From Candidatus Poribacteria bacterium (GTDB lineage Bacteria; Poribacteria; WGA-4E; WGA-3G), in assembly GCA_012270865.1 (NCBI GenBank), contig JAAXHL010000024.1, positions 1 through 34,221 of the forward strand: a stretch of 34,221 nucleotides of DNA. Direction: 5' to 3'. Below are positions 1 to 8,342 of the stretch, one piece after another (position 1 is the first letter of the stretch; each line of letters opens with the position of its first letter). A model generated the notes under the pieces. That model ran no database searches and was not told where the DNA came from. It saw only the letters and a program-made list of their open reading frames with translations. The translations under genes and the position numbers were made by a program.

Positions 1-200
1 GCATTCTAAACGCTTCTTACAGAACTATCATTCACGATTGACTCTGAAATACTCTGAAACTTTTGAATATATTCCTAATAAATATTCTGCATTTCCCACC
101 CAGATCGGAACAGAAATTAGATAGGACTATGTTAAGTATATCATTAAAAACTGAACAGTTCAATATTATTATTCTAATCATATAGACAAAAACTAAAAAA

Positions 201-230
201 TTGTAAAAAAGCACAGAAGTGTGATATAAT
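201..230 (+). promoter_or_regulatory. sigma70-like promoter, possibly leaderless
   Basis: TTGTAA at 201-206 and a perfect TATAAT at 225-230 are separated by 18 bases. The expected transcription start, 6-7 bases after the -10 box, falls on or next to the ATG at 237, and there is no purine-rich ribosome binding site before that ATG. The first gene may therefore be read from a leaderless mRNA. The flanking stretch 1-200 is AT-rich and I see no gene in it. Confidence 0.55.
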
Positions 231-236
231 AAAATT

Positions 237-605
237 ATGAAAGACTTTATATTATTGTTCTTCAACGTTCTACTTACCGTGATTGGGCAAATTTTGTTCA
301 AACACGGCATGAACATAGTTGGGCGCGTTAATAACATTCGAGACGTGCTCGGAAAATTGACACAGGCGTTCCTGAACCCGTATGTTCTCAGTGGGATTGC
401 AATATACGGTTTTACAACGCTCGTCTGGTTGGTCATTCTGTCGCGTGTTAAACTGAGTATTGCGTATCCGTTGTTAAGTTCGGGTTATGTGCTGTCTATC
501 TTGTTTTCTTGGCTGTTTTTCAAAGAATCGATTCCTAAGATTCGTATCATCGGTGCTGTAATCATCTGTGTTGGTGTCTACCTCGTCGCACAAGGAGAGT
601 CTTAA
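237..605 (+). CDS. small EamA/SMR-type four-helix membrane transporter
   Basis: A 122-residue, almost wholly hydrophobic protein with four predicted membrane segments (about 4-22, 48-68, 74-94 and 100-118). Size and pattern match half-size drug/metabolite transporters: the small multidrug resistance proteins and the ArnE/ArnF undecaprenyl-phosphate-aminoarabinose flippase subunits. The segment around residues 75-95 (SIAYPLLSSGYVLSILFSWL) and the ending IIGAVIICVGVYLVAQ are typical of that superfamily. Proteins of this kind work as dimers in the inner membrane; the substrate cannot be read from sequence. The stop is 3 bases before the next ATG, so the two genes are probably cotranscribed from the promoter at 201-230. 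Confidence 0.7.
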   Translation: MKDFILLFFNVLLTVIGQILFKHGMNIVGRVNNIRDVLGKLTQAFLNPYVLSGIAIYGFTTLVWLVILSRVKLSIAYPLLSSGYVLSILFSWLFFKESIPKIRIIGAVIICVGVYLVAQGES

Positions 606-608
606 TCA

Positions 609-1103
609 ATGGCAGAACCTACTGAAAGCCACACGACCACCAAAACACACAATTCGCAGCAAAAACCCGATTTTGACAACGGAAAAATCGGAGCAGAAAC
701 CCAATCGTTAAAAAAACGTTCTTATGTTGCGATGCTCTTGTCGGTCATATTTCCTGGACTCGGTCAGTTATACTTAGGTCATTTCCTGAAGGCATTCATC
801 ATCTTTTTGGGTGTCGCGTCAGCATTCGGTATTATCTATCTCAATTCGATGCCGGTAGAGGATTGGCGCGATTTAACCCGCTTTAAACCGCCAGCGAAAA
901 CCGAGACGACGGAAGAGGGGACAGGAAACGCTGAAAAGCCCCCGGATTATGCAATTCATATCTGGACGTTTGACGATGACGAGAAGTTGATGTATCGACC
1001 CTCTTGGAAACTGAAGATTAGCGGATCGATTCAAGGAATTTTATGTTGGCTCTATGCGATCGGCGATGGATGGCAGGGGAGACGTGGAAGACGTAGACGC
1101 TAA
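609..1103 (+). CDS. TM2/DUF5683-like small membrane protein
   Basis: A 164-residue protein with a polar N-terminus (1-40), two membrane segments (about 42-60 and 64-82), an acidic and proline-rich loop, and a C-terminal segment (about 137-155) ending in an Arg-rich tail. The motif FPGLGQLYLGH at the first helix is characteristic of TM2 and DUF5683-like proteins, as is a tryptophan followed by an Asp-containing turn near the end (CWLYAIGDGW). The function of such proteins is unknown. AAGGAG at 592-597, inside the end of the preceding gene, is 11 bases from the ATG, which supports translational coupling. The family call is tentative. Confidence 0.55.
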   Translation: MAEPTESHTTTKTHNSQQKPDFDNGKIGAETQSLKKRSYVAMLLSVIFPGLGQLYLGHFLKAFIIFLGVASAFGIIYLNSMPVEDWRDLTRFKPPAKTETTEEGTGNAEKPPDYAIHIWTFDDDEKLMYRPSWKLKISGSIQGILCWLYAIGDGWQGRRGRRRR

Positions 1104-1148
1104 TCAAAGGGTTCAGTTTTCAGCAATCAATCGTCAGCAAAGAGGTTT

Positions 1149-2507
1149 GTGTCGTCTGTTATGAATATCAAAAGCAATTGTCCGTCAATAGTCGTCTATA
1201 TTCTCCTCTCCGCTGTTTTCATGCTTGGGTGTCAAGATAACAGGTCCGCTCTGAAAGAGATTGAAAAGCAGTTGGCGGCAGGGACTCCACAAGTGGCAGT
1301 TGAAGGTTTAGAGGCGTTTATTGAAACGGCACCTGAGGATCCGAAGGCACGGTTGTTGCTCGGAAAAGCCTACAATGCGTTGGGACGGTACAACGACGCA
1401 GTCGAGCAGCTCCAAAAGGCATCACAACTCTATGTTGCGCAACCGGAGGAACGCACCGCTGCACGCTTTGAATTGGCGCGGACTTACCTGAGATTCGGTG
1501 ATAGAACTTCCGCCTTTCGTGTGCTGAGGCTTATTCAGCGCAGCACTTCAGACCCCGAAACGCTCCGCGAAATCATTGAACTTGTAGGTGATAGTTATCG
1601 GACGAAGCAGCTGACGCACGGCGATTCGGATAACTATTCGCCGACCTTCTCACCAGACGGCAGACAGATCGCCTTCTCATCTTTCCGGGCAGACAACGGT
1701 GAACTCTATTTGATGGATTTGAATGGACGCCTCCGACAGCGTGTAACCTACACAACGGACTTCAACGACAGTTCGCCAGCGTTCCTCACGACACCAAACT
1801 ATCTTTTTTATAGCAGTGAACCGAAATCCTCTCGCGAGGTTAAAGTCGTCATTCAGAGCAGTGGCTCTACGCCGATTTTTGCAGGTTTCAATTTGACACA
1901 TATCCACAGTAAAATCACGCGACAGGTTTTAGCAGTAAGCTTCGGGGCGAGGGTGCCGCGGACATCGCCTGCGGGTAATCAGGTTGTCTATGAATCCAAC
2001 GCAGACGGAAATCTGGAGTTATACCTCCTCAATTTAGATGGTGTGGATTTAGCTAAGTTCACGCCAGAGGATATTACACCGAAACGTATTACTTTCAATG
2101 AAACCGATGACGGCAGCCCGACATTTTTTCCCGATGGAAAACGGATTATGTTTGTGTCGTCACGAAATGATGTGAATCAACTCTATACCGTAGATATTGA
2201 CGGTCAAAACGAGACGCATTTCAACCCGAGCCGTTACGGTTGCTACAATCCGACGGTATCGCCTGACGGTCAGACAATTGCTTATGTCTCAGAGAGGGAT
2301 GACGATTGGGAGATTTATCTTATTGATGCGGATGGCAAAAACGAGCGGCGCGTAACGAACGGCATCGGCAGGTCAATTCAACCGGCTTTCTCGCCTGACG
2401 GACGGCATCTCGTGTTTGTTTCTGACAGAAGTGATACGTTCCATATTTATCTGATGTCCTTTGACGAACCGGTTACGCGTGAGGATTTAGTGAAACGTTT
2501 GCAGTAA
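1149..2507 (+). CDS. TolB-like lipoprotein with TPR and PD40 beta-propeller
   Basis: A 452-residue protein. A hydrophobic signal ends in FMLGC, a slightly irregular lipobox, so it is probably a lipoprotein. Residues about 30-155 look like TPR helices (ARLLLGKAYNALGRYNDAVEQL). Residues about 160-445 carry at least four WD40-like PD40 repeats of the form SPDGrxIaFvSxR...YLxDxDG, as in the TolB propeller. No TolB N-terminal domain is seen, so it is TolB-like rather than TolB. A periplasmic scaffold role is inferred. The start is uncertain: GTG at 1149 or ATG at 1161. ATG gives a cleaner signal peptide, while AGAGG at 1141-1145 is poorly spaced for both. It is 46 bases after the previous gene. 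Confidence 0.75.
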   Translation: MSSVMNIKSNCPSIVVYILLSAVFMLGCQDNRSALKEIEKQLAAGTPQVAVEGLEAFIETAPEDPKARLLLGKAYNALGRYNDAVEQLQKASQLYVAQPEERTAARFELARTYLRFGDRTSAFRVLRLIQRSTSDPETLREIIELVGDSYRTKQLTHGDSDNYSPTFSPDGRQIAFSSFRADNGELYLMDLNGRLRQRVTYTTDFNDSSPAFLTTPNYLFYSSEPKSSREVKVVIQSSGSTPIFAGFNLTHIHSKITRQVLAVSFGARVPRTSPAGNQVVYESNADGNLELYLLNLDGVDLAKFTPEDITPKRITFNETDDGSPTFFPDGKRIMFVSSRNDVNQLYTVDIDGQNETHFNPSRYGCYNPTVSPDGQTIAYVSERDDDWEIYLIDADGKNERRVTNGIGRSIQPAFSPDGRHLVFVSDRSDTFHIYLMSFDEPVTREDLVKRLQ

Positions 2508-2508
2508 G

Positions 2509-2530
2509 AGCGAGGGCCCTCGTCCCTACG
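2509..2530. repeat. GTAGG-hairpin repeat (REP-like), copy near 2.5 kb
   Basis: Just after the stop codon at 2505-2507 lies the palindrome GAGGGCCCTC (2513-2522) followed by GTCCCTAC. On the minus strand this reads GTAGGGAC followed by a GC-rich inverted repeat, the same layout as the other GTAGG-hairpin copies in this window. Confidence 0.5.
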
Positions 2531-2547
2531 CTCGGAGGTGAAAGAAT

Positions 2548-3510
2548 ATGCTTCAAGTAACTAAGCCTGAAGGTTTCGGTAACATCCAACTCGAAGAGGT
2601 GCCGATGCCAGAGATAAATGCGCGTCAGGTCCGGGTGGCGGCGGATACGACGTTAATTAGTCGCGGTTCCGAACTGTTCCGACGCTACATCATGGAAGAG
2701 GCGGTTCCACCGTCAATTATGGGGTACTCGCTCACAGGTGTTGTGGAAGCGGTTGGTGCGGAGGTGAGCGACTATCAAGTAGGTGAGCGCGTTATGGTTG
2801 TCGCACCGCACGCGCAATACGTTGTCGCTGAACCTAACGCAAAGGACGGACGCATCGTCCGGTTGTCTGACGATGCGGGGTTTGAAGCGGGAACCTTCCT
2901 TCCACTGGCGACGAGTGCCGTCGCTTGGTCAGATTCATCGGGTATAAAAGATGGCGACACTGTTGTTGTGTTGGGGCAAGGCTTGGTGGGGAGTTTGATG
3001 ATGCAAGTGTTACGCGGTTATAACCCGGCGCGGATTATAACCGTAGATGCGTTGCCGCTCCGATGTGAGTTGTCCACGCAACTCGGTGCCGATGTATCCA
3101 TAAATGCTGATGAGACGGACCCAGTTGAAGAGGTACGTCGTCTTACCGATGGCAAAGGTGCTGATTTGGTGATAGATTGTGTCGGTGGGTATGCCGGTGT
3201 CAAGTCGTTTGAACAGGCACAAGATATGACTCGACAGTTCGGTACGATTCAATTGATTGCGCTCTATCAGCAGGCACCGCTCCCGTTGCATTCCTCAAAA
3301 ATGATGAGCAAACGGCTGGTCGCTGGTATCCTGACGGAGGAACCGCGCGCTCAGATCGCTGCGCGCGCCTTGCAAAAGATAGGGAGTGGCGAGATCCGCG
3401 CCTCCGAAATGGTTACGCACCGTTTTGACTACGGCGAAGCGAAAGCTGCGTTTGATCTCCTCTGGAATTCGCCAGGTGATACGCTTGGAGTCTTGATAAA
3501 ATGGCAGTAG
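2548..3510 (+). CDS. zinc-less MDR-family oxidoreductase
   Basis: A 320-residue medium-chain dehydrogenase/reductase. The N-terminal GroES-like part (1-120) contains MGYSLTGVVEAVG and VGERV, and the Rossmann part carries VLGQGLVG at 141-148, the dinucleotide-binding loop. The usual catalytic-zinc cysteine near residue 38 is replaced (SRGSE at 38-42) and the structural four-cysteine lobe is absent. That resembles the non-zinc SRG(T/S)E branch related to BchC and sugar-type dehydrogenases, and is short for a full ADH (about 340-350). GGAGGTG at 2534-2540, 7 bases from the ATG, fixes the start. It overlaps the next gene by 10 bases, so the two are cotranslated. The substrate is unknown. Confidence 0.8.
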   Translation: MLQVTKPEGFGNIQLEEVPMPEINARQVRVAADTTLISRGSELFRRYIMEEAVPPSIMGYSLTGVVEAVGAEVSDYQVGERVMVVAPHAQYVVAEPNAKDGRIVRLSDDAGFEAGTFLPLATSAVAWSDSSGIKDGDTVVVLGQGLVGSLMMQVLRGYNPARIITVDALPLRCELSTQLGADVSINADETDPVEEVRRLTDGKGADLVIDCVGGYAGVKSFEQAQDMTRQFGTIQLIALYQQAPLPLHSSKMMSKRLVAGILTEEPRAQIAARALQKIGSGEIRASEMVTHRFDYGEAKAAFDLLWNSPGDTLGVLIKWQ

Positions 3511-4076
3511 ACGACCTTTCACGAGAAGTCGAGTTTCAGACAGAATTGCGCGGTATGCCTCTAACTTTTTCTACAACGTGGGGACTTTTCTCACCCAAAA
3601 CGGTTGATGCCGGAACACATCTCTTGATTGAACATCTCGACCCTCAAGAAGGCGATACGTGCCTGGACCTCGGTTGCGGGTATGGTGCCGTTGGTATCAC
3701 GCTTGCGAAGTGTGTTCCAACGGGGACCGTCTATATGGTGGACAAGGATTTTGTGGCAGTCGATTACGCTCGCCAAAACGTGAAACAGAATGAACTACAG
3801 AACTGCCACGTCCTCTTGAGCAACGGGCTTAGCCATCTCCCAGACATCCAGTTCGATCTCATCGCTTCTAATCTGCCTGCCAACGTCGGTAAGGAACTCC
3901 TACAAATTTTTCTGATAGATGCCCAAAAGCACCTGAAACCGAATGGACGGCTCTATGTCGTTACAATTTCGGGGCTCCGAGAGTTTATCAAGCGCAATTT
4001 TAAGACGGTTTTCGGGAATTATCGGAAGGTAAAACAGCGTCGGACGCATACGGTCGCGATGGCGATTCGCGCGTAG
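3501..4076 (+). CDS. RsmC/MTS-type class I SAM methyltransferase
   Basis: A 191-residue class I SAM-dependent methyltransferase. Motif I is LDLGCGYGAVGI (55-66) and an acidic motif II is VDKD (80-83). The catalytic-loop position reads ASNLPAN (122-128), where RsmC-type 16S rRNA guanine-N2 methyltransferases have SNPPF(H). The preceding segment LTFSTTWGLFSPKTVDAGTHLL is the typical entry to the MTS domain (compare GVFS...DxGTxLLL). The length fits the single-domain form seen in archaea and many bacteria. The changed NPP-type motif makes a guanine-methylating role likely but not certain. The start overlaps the upstream oxidoreductase gene by 10 bases. Confidence 0.75.
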   Translation: MAVDDLSREVEFQTELRGMPLTFSTTWGLFSPKTVDAGTHLLIEHLDPQEGDTCLDLGCGYGAVGITLAKCVPTGTVYMVDKDFVAVDYARQNVKQNELQNCHVLLSNGLSHLPDIQFDLIASNLPANVGKELLQIFLIDAQKHLKPNGRLYVVTISGLREFIKRNFKTVFGNYRKVKQRRTHTVAMAIRA

Positions 4077-4153
4077 CACTTTCTATTCTCGTTTGGAGAA
4101 GTGATGCACTGAGATAGAACTTGTTACGACTGTAGGATAGCACTACAAAAGAT

Positions 4154-4183
4154 TTGACAATATGCACAGTCGTCAGGTATAAT
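4154..4183 (+). promoter_or_regulatory. consensus sigma70 promoter of the envelope operon
   Basis: A perfect TTGACA at 4154-4159 and a perfect TATAAT at 4178-4183 are 18 bases apart, giving a transcription start near 4190. This is the strongest housekeeping promoter on the plus strand here. It sits 78 bases before the ATG at 4261, which has AAAGGAG at 4244-4250 as its ribosome binding site. Confidence 0.8.
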
Positions 4184-4260
4184 TATAACATTACGGACAA
4201 AACAATAACCCAAAAATATTCTTCCCCAATTAAACAGAACTCCAAAGGAGAACGCAAAAG

Positions 4261-6081
4261 ATGACTCGTTTAAGTTTCGTGTTAGCACTCATCGCGTGCG
4301 CCGGGATGTCCCTTGGAACCGTCTTTGCACAAGGTGAAGATGTGAATGGTGGAACCGTTCGAGGTCAAATTGTTGATACCACTGACAAGCAGAATCCGAT
4401 TGAAGGCGTTGAAGTCAAGATTGTTAATACAGATGGTAAAGAATTCACAGCAAAAACAGACGCTAACGGCGATTACGTACGAGCAGGTCTGCCCGCAGGT
4501 CGTTACCTTATTAGTATCTATAAAGAAGGGTATGGCGATCGCATCGGAAAACCGGTTACAGTTGTCAATGGCGGTGACCATTTCATGCCGCTCAAGATGA
4601 CCAAAAAGTCAAATGTCGCTACTTTCCTACAAAGATTCAGAGTCGGGCAACAGGACACCTTTAAGGACATACATAAGGACATCCCTGAGAATATGGCAGC
4701 AAATCCGAATGAGCATTGGTACAATATCACTTTGATGAACAACAAGATCGGTTACATACATATATCCAGTGATAAAACCGAGTACGAAGGCGAAGAGGTG
4801 GATCGGAATAAGATTGACATGGTTATGAATCTTAAGGCACTCGGAGCCAATGTAACAATAGAGATTACCCGTATTGAGTATACCGGTGCCGATTTAATGC
4901 CGCGCTACTTCCTCTCAACCTCCAATGAGTCCGGTTTAAAACAGGTGGAGGGACGGATTGCAGATGGCATGGCGCACATTAAGACGACACTCAACGGTGA
5001 AACCACTGAATCAGAAGTCGTTGTGCCATCGGACACAATTTCTGAACATACAGGTGTGGAATCGCTCTTCAAGAAAGGTCTTAAAATAGGCGACAAACGG
5101 AACTTCCACATCTTCAGTTTTGATCTTTTGAAGCCTGTGAAGACAGAGATTGAGGTTGAAGGACAAGATACCTTAACCTATCAGTCAGAGGAAAAGCAGG
5201 TTTATGTTTTGCGTCAGACGATGGATATGATGAATGGGATCACAGCGAAAGTTTGGCTTGATACCAACGGCGTGAACTATCGAACGGAAGGACCGATGAT
5301 GGGATTCACCATGATAACGTCGAAAACGGATAAGAAAACGGCTCTTGGTGATACCGACGAGATTGATGTCGTCTTAAAAACGCGTCTTCTTCCATCCGGA
5401 GGACATCCGAGGCGGAACGCAAAAGACTTTGAAGCGGATGTGAAGTTGCCATCAGGAAGTCTCACGGATGTCATTATGTCTAATTCCCGCCAAAAATTGG
5501 AAGTAAACGATAAGAATACAGGTAGGCTTTCGATTCAGGTACCGACGGTTACAGCGGAGGATTGTCCCGATTTGCCGCTTCAGGGTGTTGACGACGAATT
5601 CCTTGGCGCGAGTGCTTATATTCAGACCGAGGCACCAGCGATTCGTGCGAAAGCACAGGAGATATTGGACGGTGAGGTTAATTCGTGGCGTGCGGCAGAA
5701 AAATTGTGCCAATGGGTTTATACCGCTATGACGAACAAAAAGATGAGTGGTGGCTTCGGTTCATCGTTAACGGCATTGGAAACGCTCTCTGGGGACTGCA
5801 CGGAACACACTGTCCTTTTTATTGCATTGGCACGCGCTGCTGGTATTCCGGCACGTATCTGCTCGGGTGTCGCTTATGCCAAAGATGCTTTCTACTACCA
5901 TTTCTGGCCCGAAGTCTATGTCGGCAGCTGGGTGCAGATGGATCCGACGTTAGGACAAACCATCGCCGATGCGACGCATATTCAACTTGGCGGGAGTACT
6001 CTGGAATCGGATAACCTGATGGAATTCGCTGAAGGTGTTTTCCGTACGCTCAATCAACTTGAAATTGTTATTGTTGAATAG
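4261..6081 (+). CDS. secreted transglutaminase-like protein with N-terminal carboxypeptidase-regulatory-like domain
   Basis: A 606-residue protein. Residues 1-23 form a signal peptide ending VFA. Residues about 32-113 are a CarboxypepD_reg-like beta sandwich (GTVRGQIVDT, then TDANGDYVRAGLPAGRY). A long beta-rich middle follows. Residues about 480-600 are a transglutaminase-like papain-fold domain with the triad Cys513 (SGDCTEH), His547 (YYHFWPEVYV) and Asp561 (MDPT). All three are present, so it can be catalytic, as a protease, transglutaminase or amidase; the fold does not say which. It is exported to the periplasm. It leads a four-gene operon with a VWA membrane protein 8 bases downstream. 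Confidence 0.85.
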   Translation: MTRLSFVLALIACAGMSLGTVFAQGEDVNGGTVRGQIVDTTDKQNPIEGVEVKIVNTDGKEFTAKTDANGDYVRAGLPAGRYLISIYKEGYGDRIGKPVTVVNGGDHFMPLKMTKKSNVATFLQRFRVGQQDTFKDIHKDIPENMAANPNEHWYNITLMNNKIGYIHISSDKTEYEGEEVDRNKIDMVMNLKALGANVTIEITRIEYTGADLMPRYFLSTSNESGLKQVEGRIADGMAHIKTTLNGETTESEVVVPSDTISEHTGVESLFKKGLKIGDKRNFHIFSFDLLKPVKTEIEVEGQDTLTYQSEEKQVYVLRQTMDMMNGITAKVWLDTNGVNYRTEGPMMGFTMITSKTDKKTALGDTDEIDVVLKTRLLPSGGHPRRNAKDFEADVKLPSGSLTDVIMSNSRQKLEVNDKNTGRLSIQVPTVTAEDCPDLPLQGVDDEFLGASAYIQTEAPAIRAKAQEILDGEVNSWRAAEKLCQWVYTAMTNKKMSGGFGSSLTALETLSGDCTEHTVLFIALARAAGIPARICSGVAYAKDAFYYHFWPEVYVGSWVQMDPTLGQTIADATHIQLGGSTLESDNLMEFAEGVFRTLNQLEIVIVE

Positions 6082-6089
6082 TCACCTAT

Positions 6090-8342
6090 ATGGCATTTCT
6101 GAACCCACTATTTCTCTTCGGACTCCTCGCCGCTGGTATCCCCTTAATTATCCATCTCTGGAATCGTCGTCGTGTTGTGACAATTGATTTTAGTAGCCTG
6201 ATGTTCTTGATGGCGGCGCATCGCGAAAATGCGCGGCGATTCCAACTCAGGAATCTTCTGATTCTGCTTCTGCGGATGGCGATCATCGCGCTTATCGTGC
6301 TTGCCTTAGCGCGCCCGTTTCTGACGCTTGGGCTGCCGATCGCGTCCGTGCGTGCGAAAACCGATGTCGTTATCATTTTAGATAACTCTTACAGCATGGC
6401 GTACCAAGACGTTGATGGTGTCAGGTTTGAAAAAGGGAAGGCTTTGGCAACTGATATTCTGGGGACACTGCGGCACGGCGATAGTGCTGCCCTGATCTTA
6501 ATGTCAGATATTCCGAATCCGATTTTCCGACAGCTGACACCAGATATAGGGAGCGTTGTCGCGGCGATTAACGATGCGGAAGTCTCTTACCGTGCCACGA
6601 ACGTTCAGTCGAGTGTTGAACTTGCACACGAAATCCTCGCTGCGTCGGAACAGCTTAACAGGGAACTCTATCTCATTTCAGACTTCGCGAAAAACGGATG
6701 GGAGAACGTAGGGGCGCGGTTACCTCGACCCCTCAATCGTTCTGGTGCGCGTGTGTCTCTGATACCTGTCACTGAAGGAGAATCGCATAATACAAATATT
6801 GAAGAGATTCATCTGTCAAACCAACTAATAGGCGTACATCTACCGTTCCAATTGAATGTGAGGACTGCGAACCATTCGGTAGCACCATTGGCACGGAGCA
6901 TAATAACGTTGTTTATTGGAAGCGAGAAAAAGAAAACTGTGAGTTTTTCAGCGGCAGCCAACGAATCCCTTAATACGAGTTTAACATACAATTTTTCTAC
7001 ACCCGGAACACACACTGGCTATTTTACACTAACATCAGATCGGCTGAATACTGACAATCGGCGTTACTTCGCCTTGGATGTTATCGGCGAAGTCCGTGTG
7101 CTTTGCGTCGGAGAAGAGACCGAATACCTTGCCTTGGCACTAAACCCGCGTAATGTTTCCGTGCCGTCTGCTGCTATCGACGGTGTGGTTTCTAAAGATA
7201 TAAATCCGGGCGGCGTAATGATCCTGCCGACGCAATGTACACCTCATCAATTCGAGAGTTTCCCGCTTGAAGATTACGATGTTATTATTCTGGCGGATGT
7301 CCCGAAGATGACTCGTGAAGCGGATGCGCAGCTTAGAACGTTTCTCCGTCAAGGCAAAAGCGTCATTGCGTTTGTAGGCAGCGATAGTGAAGTGGTGAGT
7401 TACAACCGCTTTAGTGACGTTTGGATGCCTGCCGAGTTCGGCGGCACGCTGAGATGGACACCGCCACAGCAGGTACGGACATATCAAGAAACACACCCTA
7501 TATTTGACATTTTTCCGAGCGAGGGATTTTCTACACAGTACACACCGCAATTTTACAGTGGCGTGGTGCTGCGTCCTACGCCTGCGTCAGAAGTCGTTGC
7601 ACGTTTCGGCGATGATACGCCTTTTCTAATTGAACGGAGTGATGGGACAGGGACTGTCCTTCTCTATAACTGCGGACTATTTGCGCGGCAAAATAGTGCT
7701 GCTAATGCAGGTGCCGGACCTACCAGTGCCACGCCTTATACAAACGATCTGCTTGTTAATCCTTATTTCCTACCGATCCTTCAGCAGAGTGTGCTTTACA
7801 CCGCTGCGGCAAATAACAATCTCGTAGCTTGGGGTGGACATGTCGGAGACACCTATACAGCGCGTTATCCTCGGAGTGCTGGCGGGAAAGCCACTATTGA
7901 ATTGAAAACCGGTCCCGATACATCAGATAACGAGGGTTCTGATCCCGATAATATCAGTGTGGTTCCGATTGCCGAAGATGGCACCTTACAATTCCGAGGC
8001 ACGGAGCGTCCGGGTATCTATCAGATTGAGGTGCGAACTCAAGATAGACGGCAACGGGACTTTTTTGCTGTCAACGTTGATGCGAGGGAGGCAGATTTAG
8101 TACAGATTCCGCTGCAACAAGCGGCTGCACGCGTTGGAGCAGAGACAGGAACAGACGGGACGACCGAGGGAGCGACAGTAGCAGCCGATGCTTACAACAT
8201 GAAAAGACACGGTAGAGAAATATGGGGTGAATTGCTGCTCTTAGCTGTTTGTCTGATGCTTTTTGAAAGTTATCTCTCGAATCGGGGTACTCGCTCGTTA
8301 ATGGGAACAGACGAAAATGCGCTGACCGCAGGTGAAGTATAA
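6090..8342 (+). CDS. BatA/VWA-domain inner-membrane protein
   Basis: A 750-residue protein. It begins with the BatA N-terminal region (FLNPLFLFGLLAAGIPLIIHL, then two membrane helices at about 5-22 and 55-75 around an Arg-rich turn). A von Willebrand A domain follows from about 92, with the MIDAS motif DNSYS at 98-102. The long middle (250-690) looks beta-sandwich and glutamine-amidotransferase-like, and a C-terminal helix lies at about 712-730. Such proteins are typically encoded with MoxR ATPase and DUF58 genes; none is seen here. Instead it lies between a transglutaminase and an Omp85 gene. No clear ribosome binding site precedes the ATG, so coupling to the upstream gene is likely. The 3' end overlaps the next start as TAATG. 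Confidence 0.85.
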   Translation: MAFLNPLFLFGLLAAGIPLIIHLWNRRRVVTIDFSSLMFLMAAHRENARRFQLRNLLILLLRMAIIALIVLALARPFLTLGLPIASVRAKTDVVIILDNSYSMAYQDVDGVRFEKGKALATDILGTLRHGDSAALILMSDIPNPIFRQLTPDIGSVVAAINDAEVSYRATNVQSSVELAHEILAASEQLNRELYLISDFAKNGWENVGARLPRPLNRSGARVSLIPVTEGESHNTNIEEIHLSNQLIGVHLPFQLNVRTANHSVAPLARSIITLFIGSEKKKTVSFSAAANESLNTSLTYNFSTPGTHTGYFTLTSDRLNTDNRRYFALDVIGEVRVLCVGEETEYLALALNPRNVSVPSAAIDGVVSKDINPGGVMILPTQCTPHQFESFPLEDYDVIILADVPKMTREADAQLRTFLRQGKSVIAFVGSDSEVVSYNRFSDVWMPAEFGGTLRWTPPQQVRTYQETHPIFDIFPSEGFSTQYTPQFYSGVVLRPTPASEVVARFGDDTPFLIERSDGTGTVLLYNCGLFARQNSAANAGAGPTSATPYTNDLLVNPYFLPILQQSVLYTAAANNNLVAWGGHVGDTYTARYPRSAGGKATIELKTGPDTSDNEGSDPDNISVVPIAEDGTLQFRGTERPGIYQIEVRTQDRRQRDFFAVNVDAREADLVQIPLQQAAARVGAETGTDGTTEGATVAADAYNMKRHGREIWGELLLLAVCLMLFESYLSNRGTRSLMGTDENALTAGEV

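Noticed and set aside
32..436. 134-residue minus-strand open frame at the window start
   Set aside because: It is low-complexity and AT-rich, and covers half of the transporter gene and its promoter on the opposite strand.
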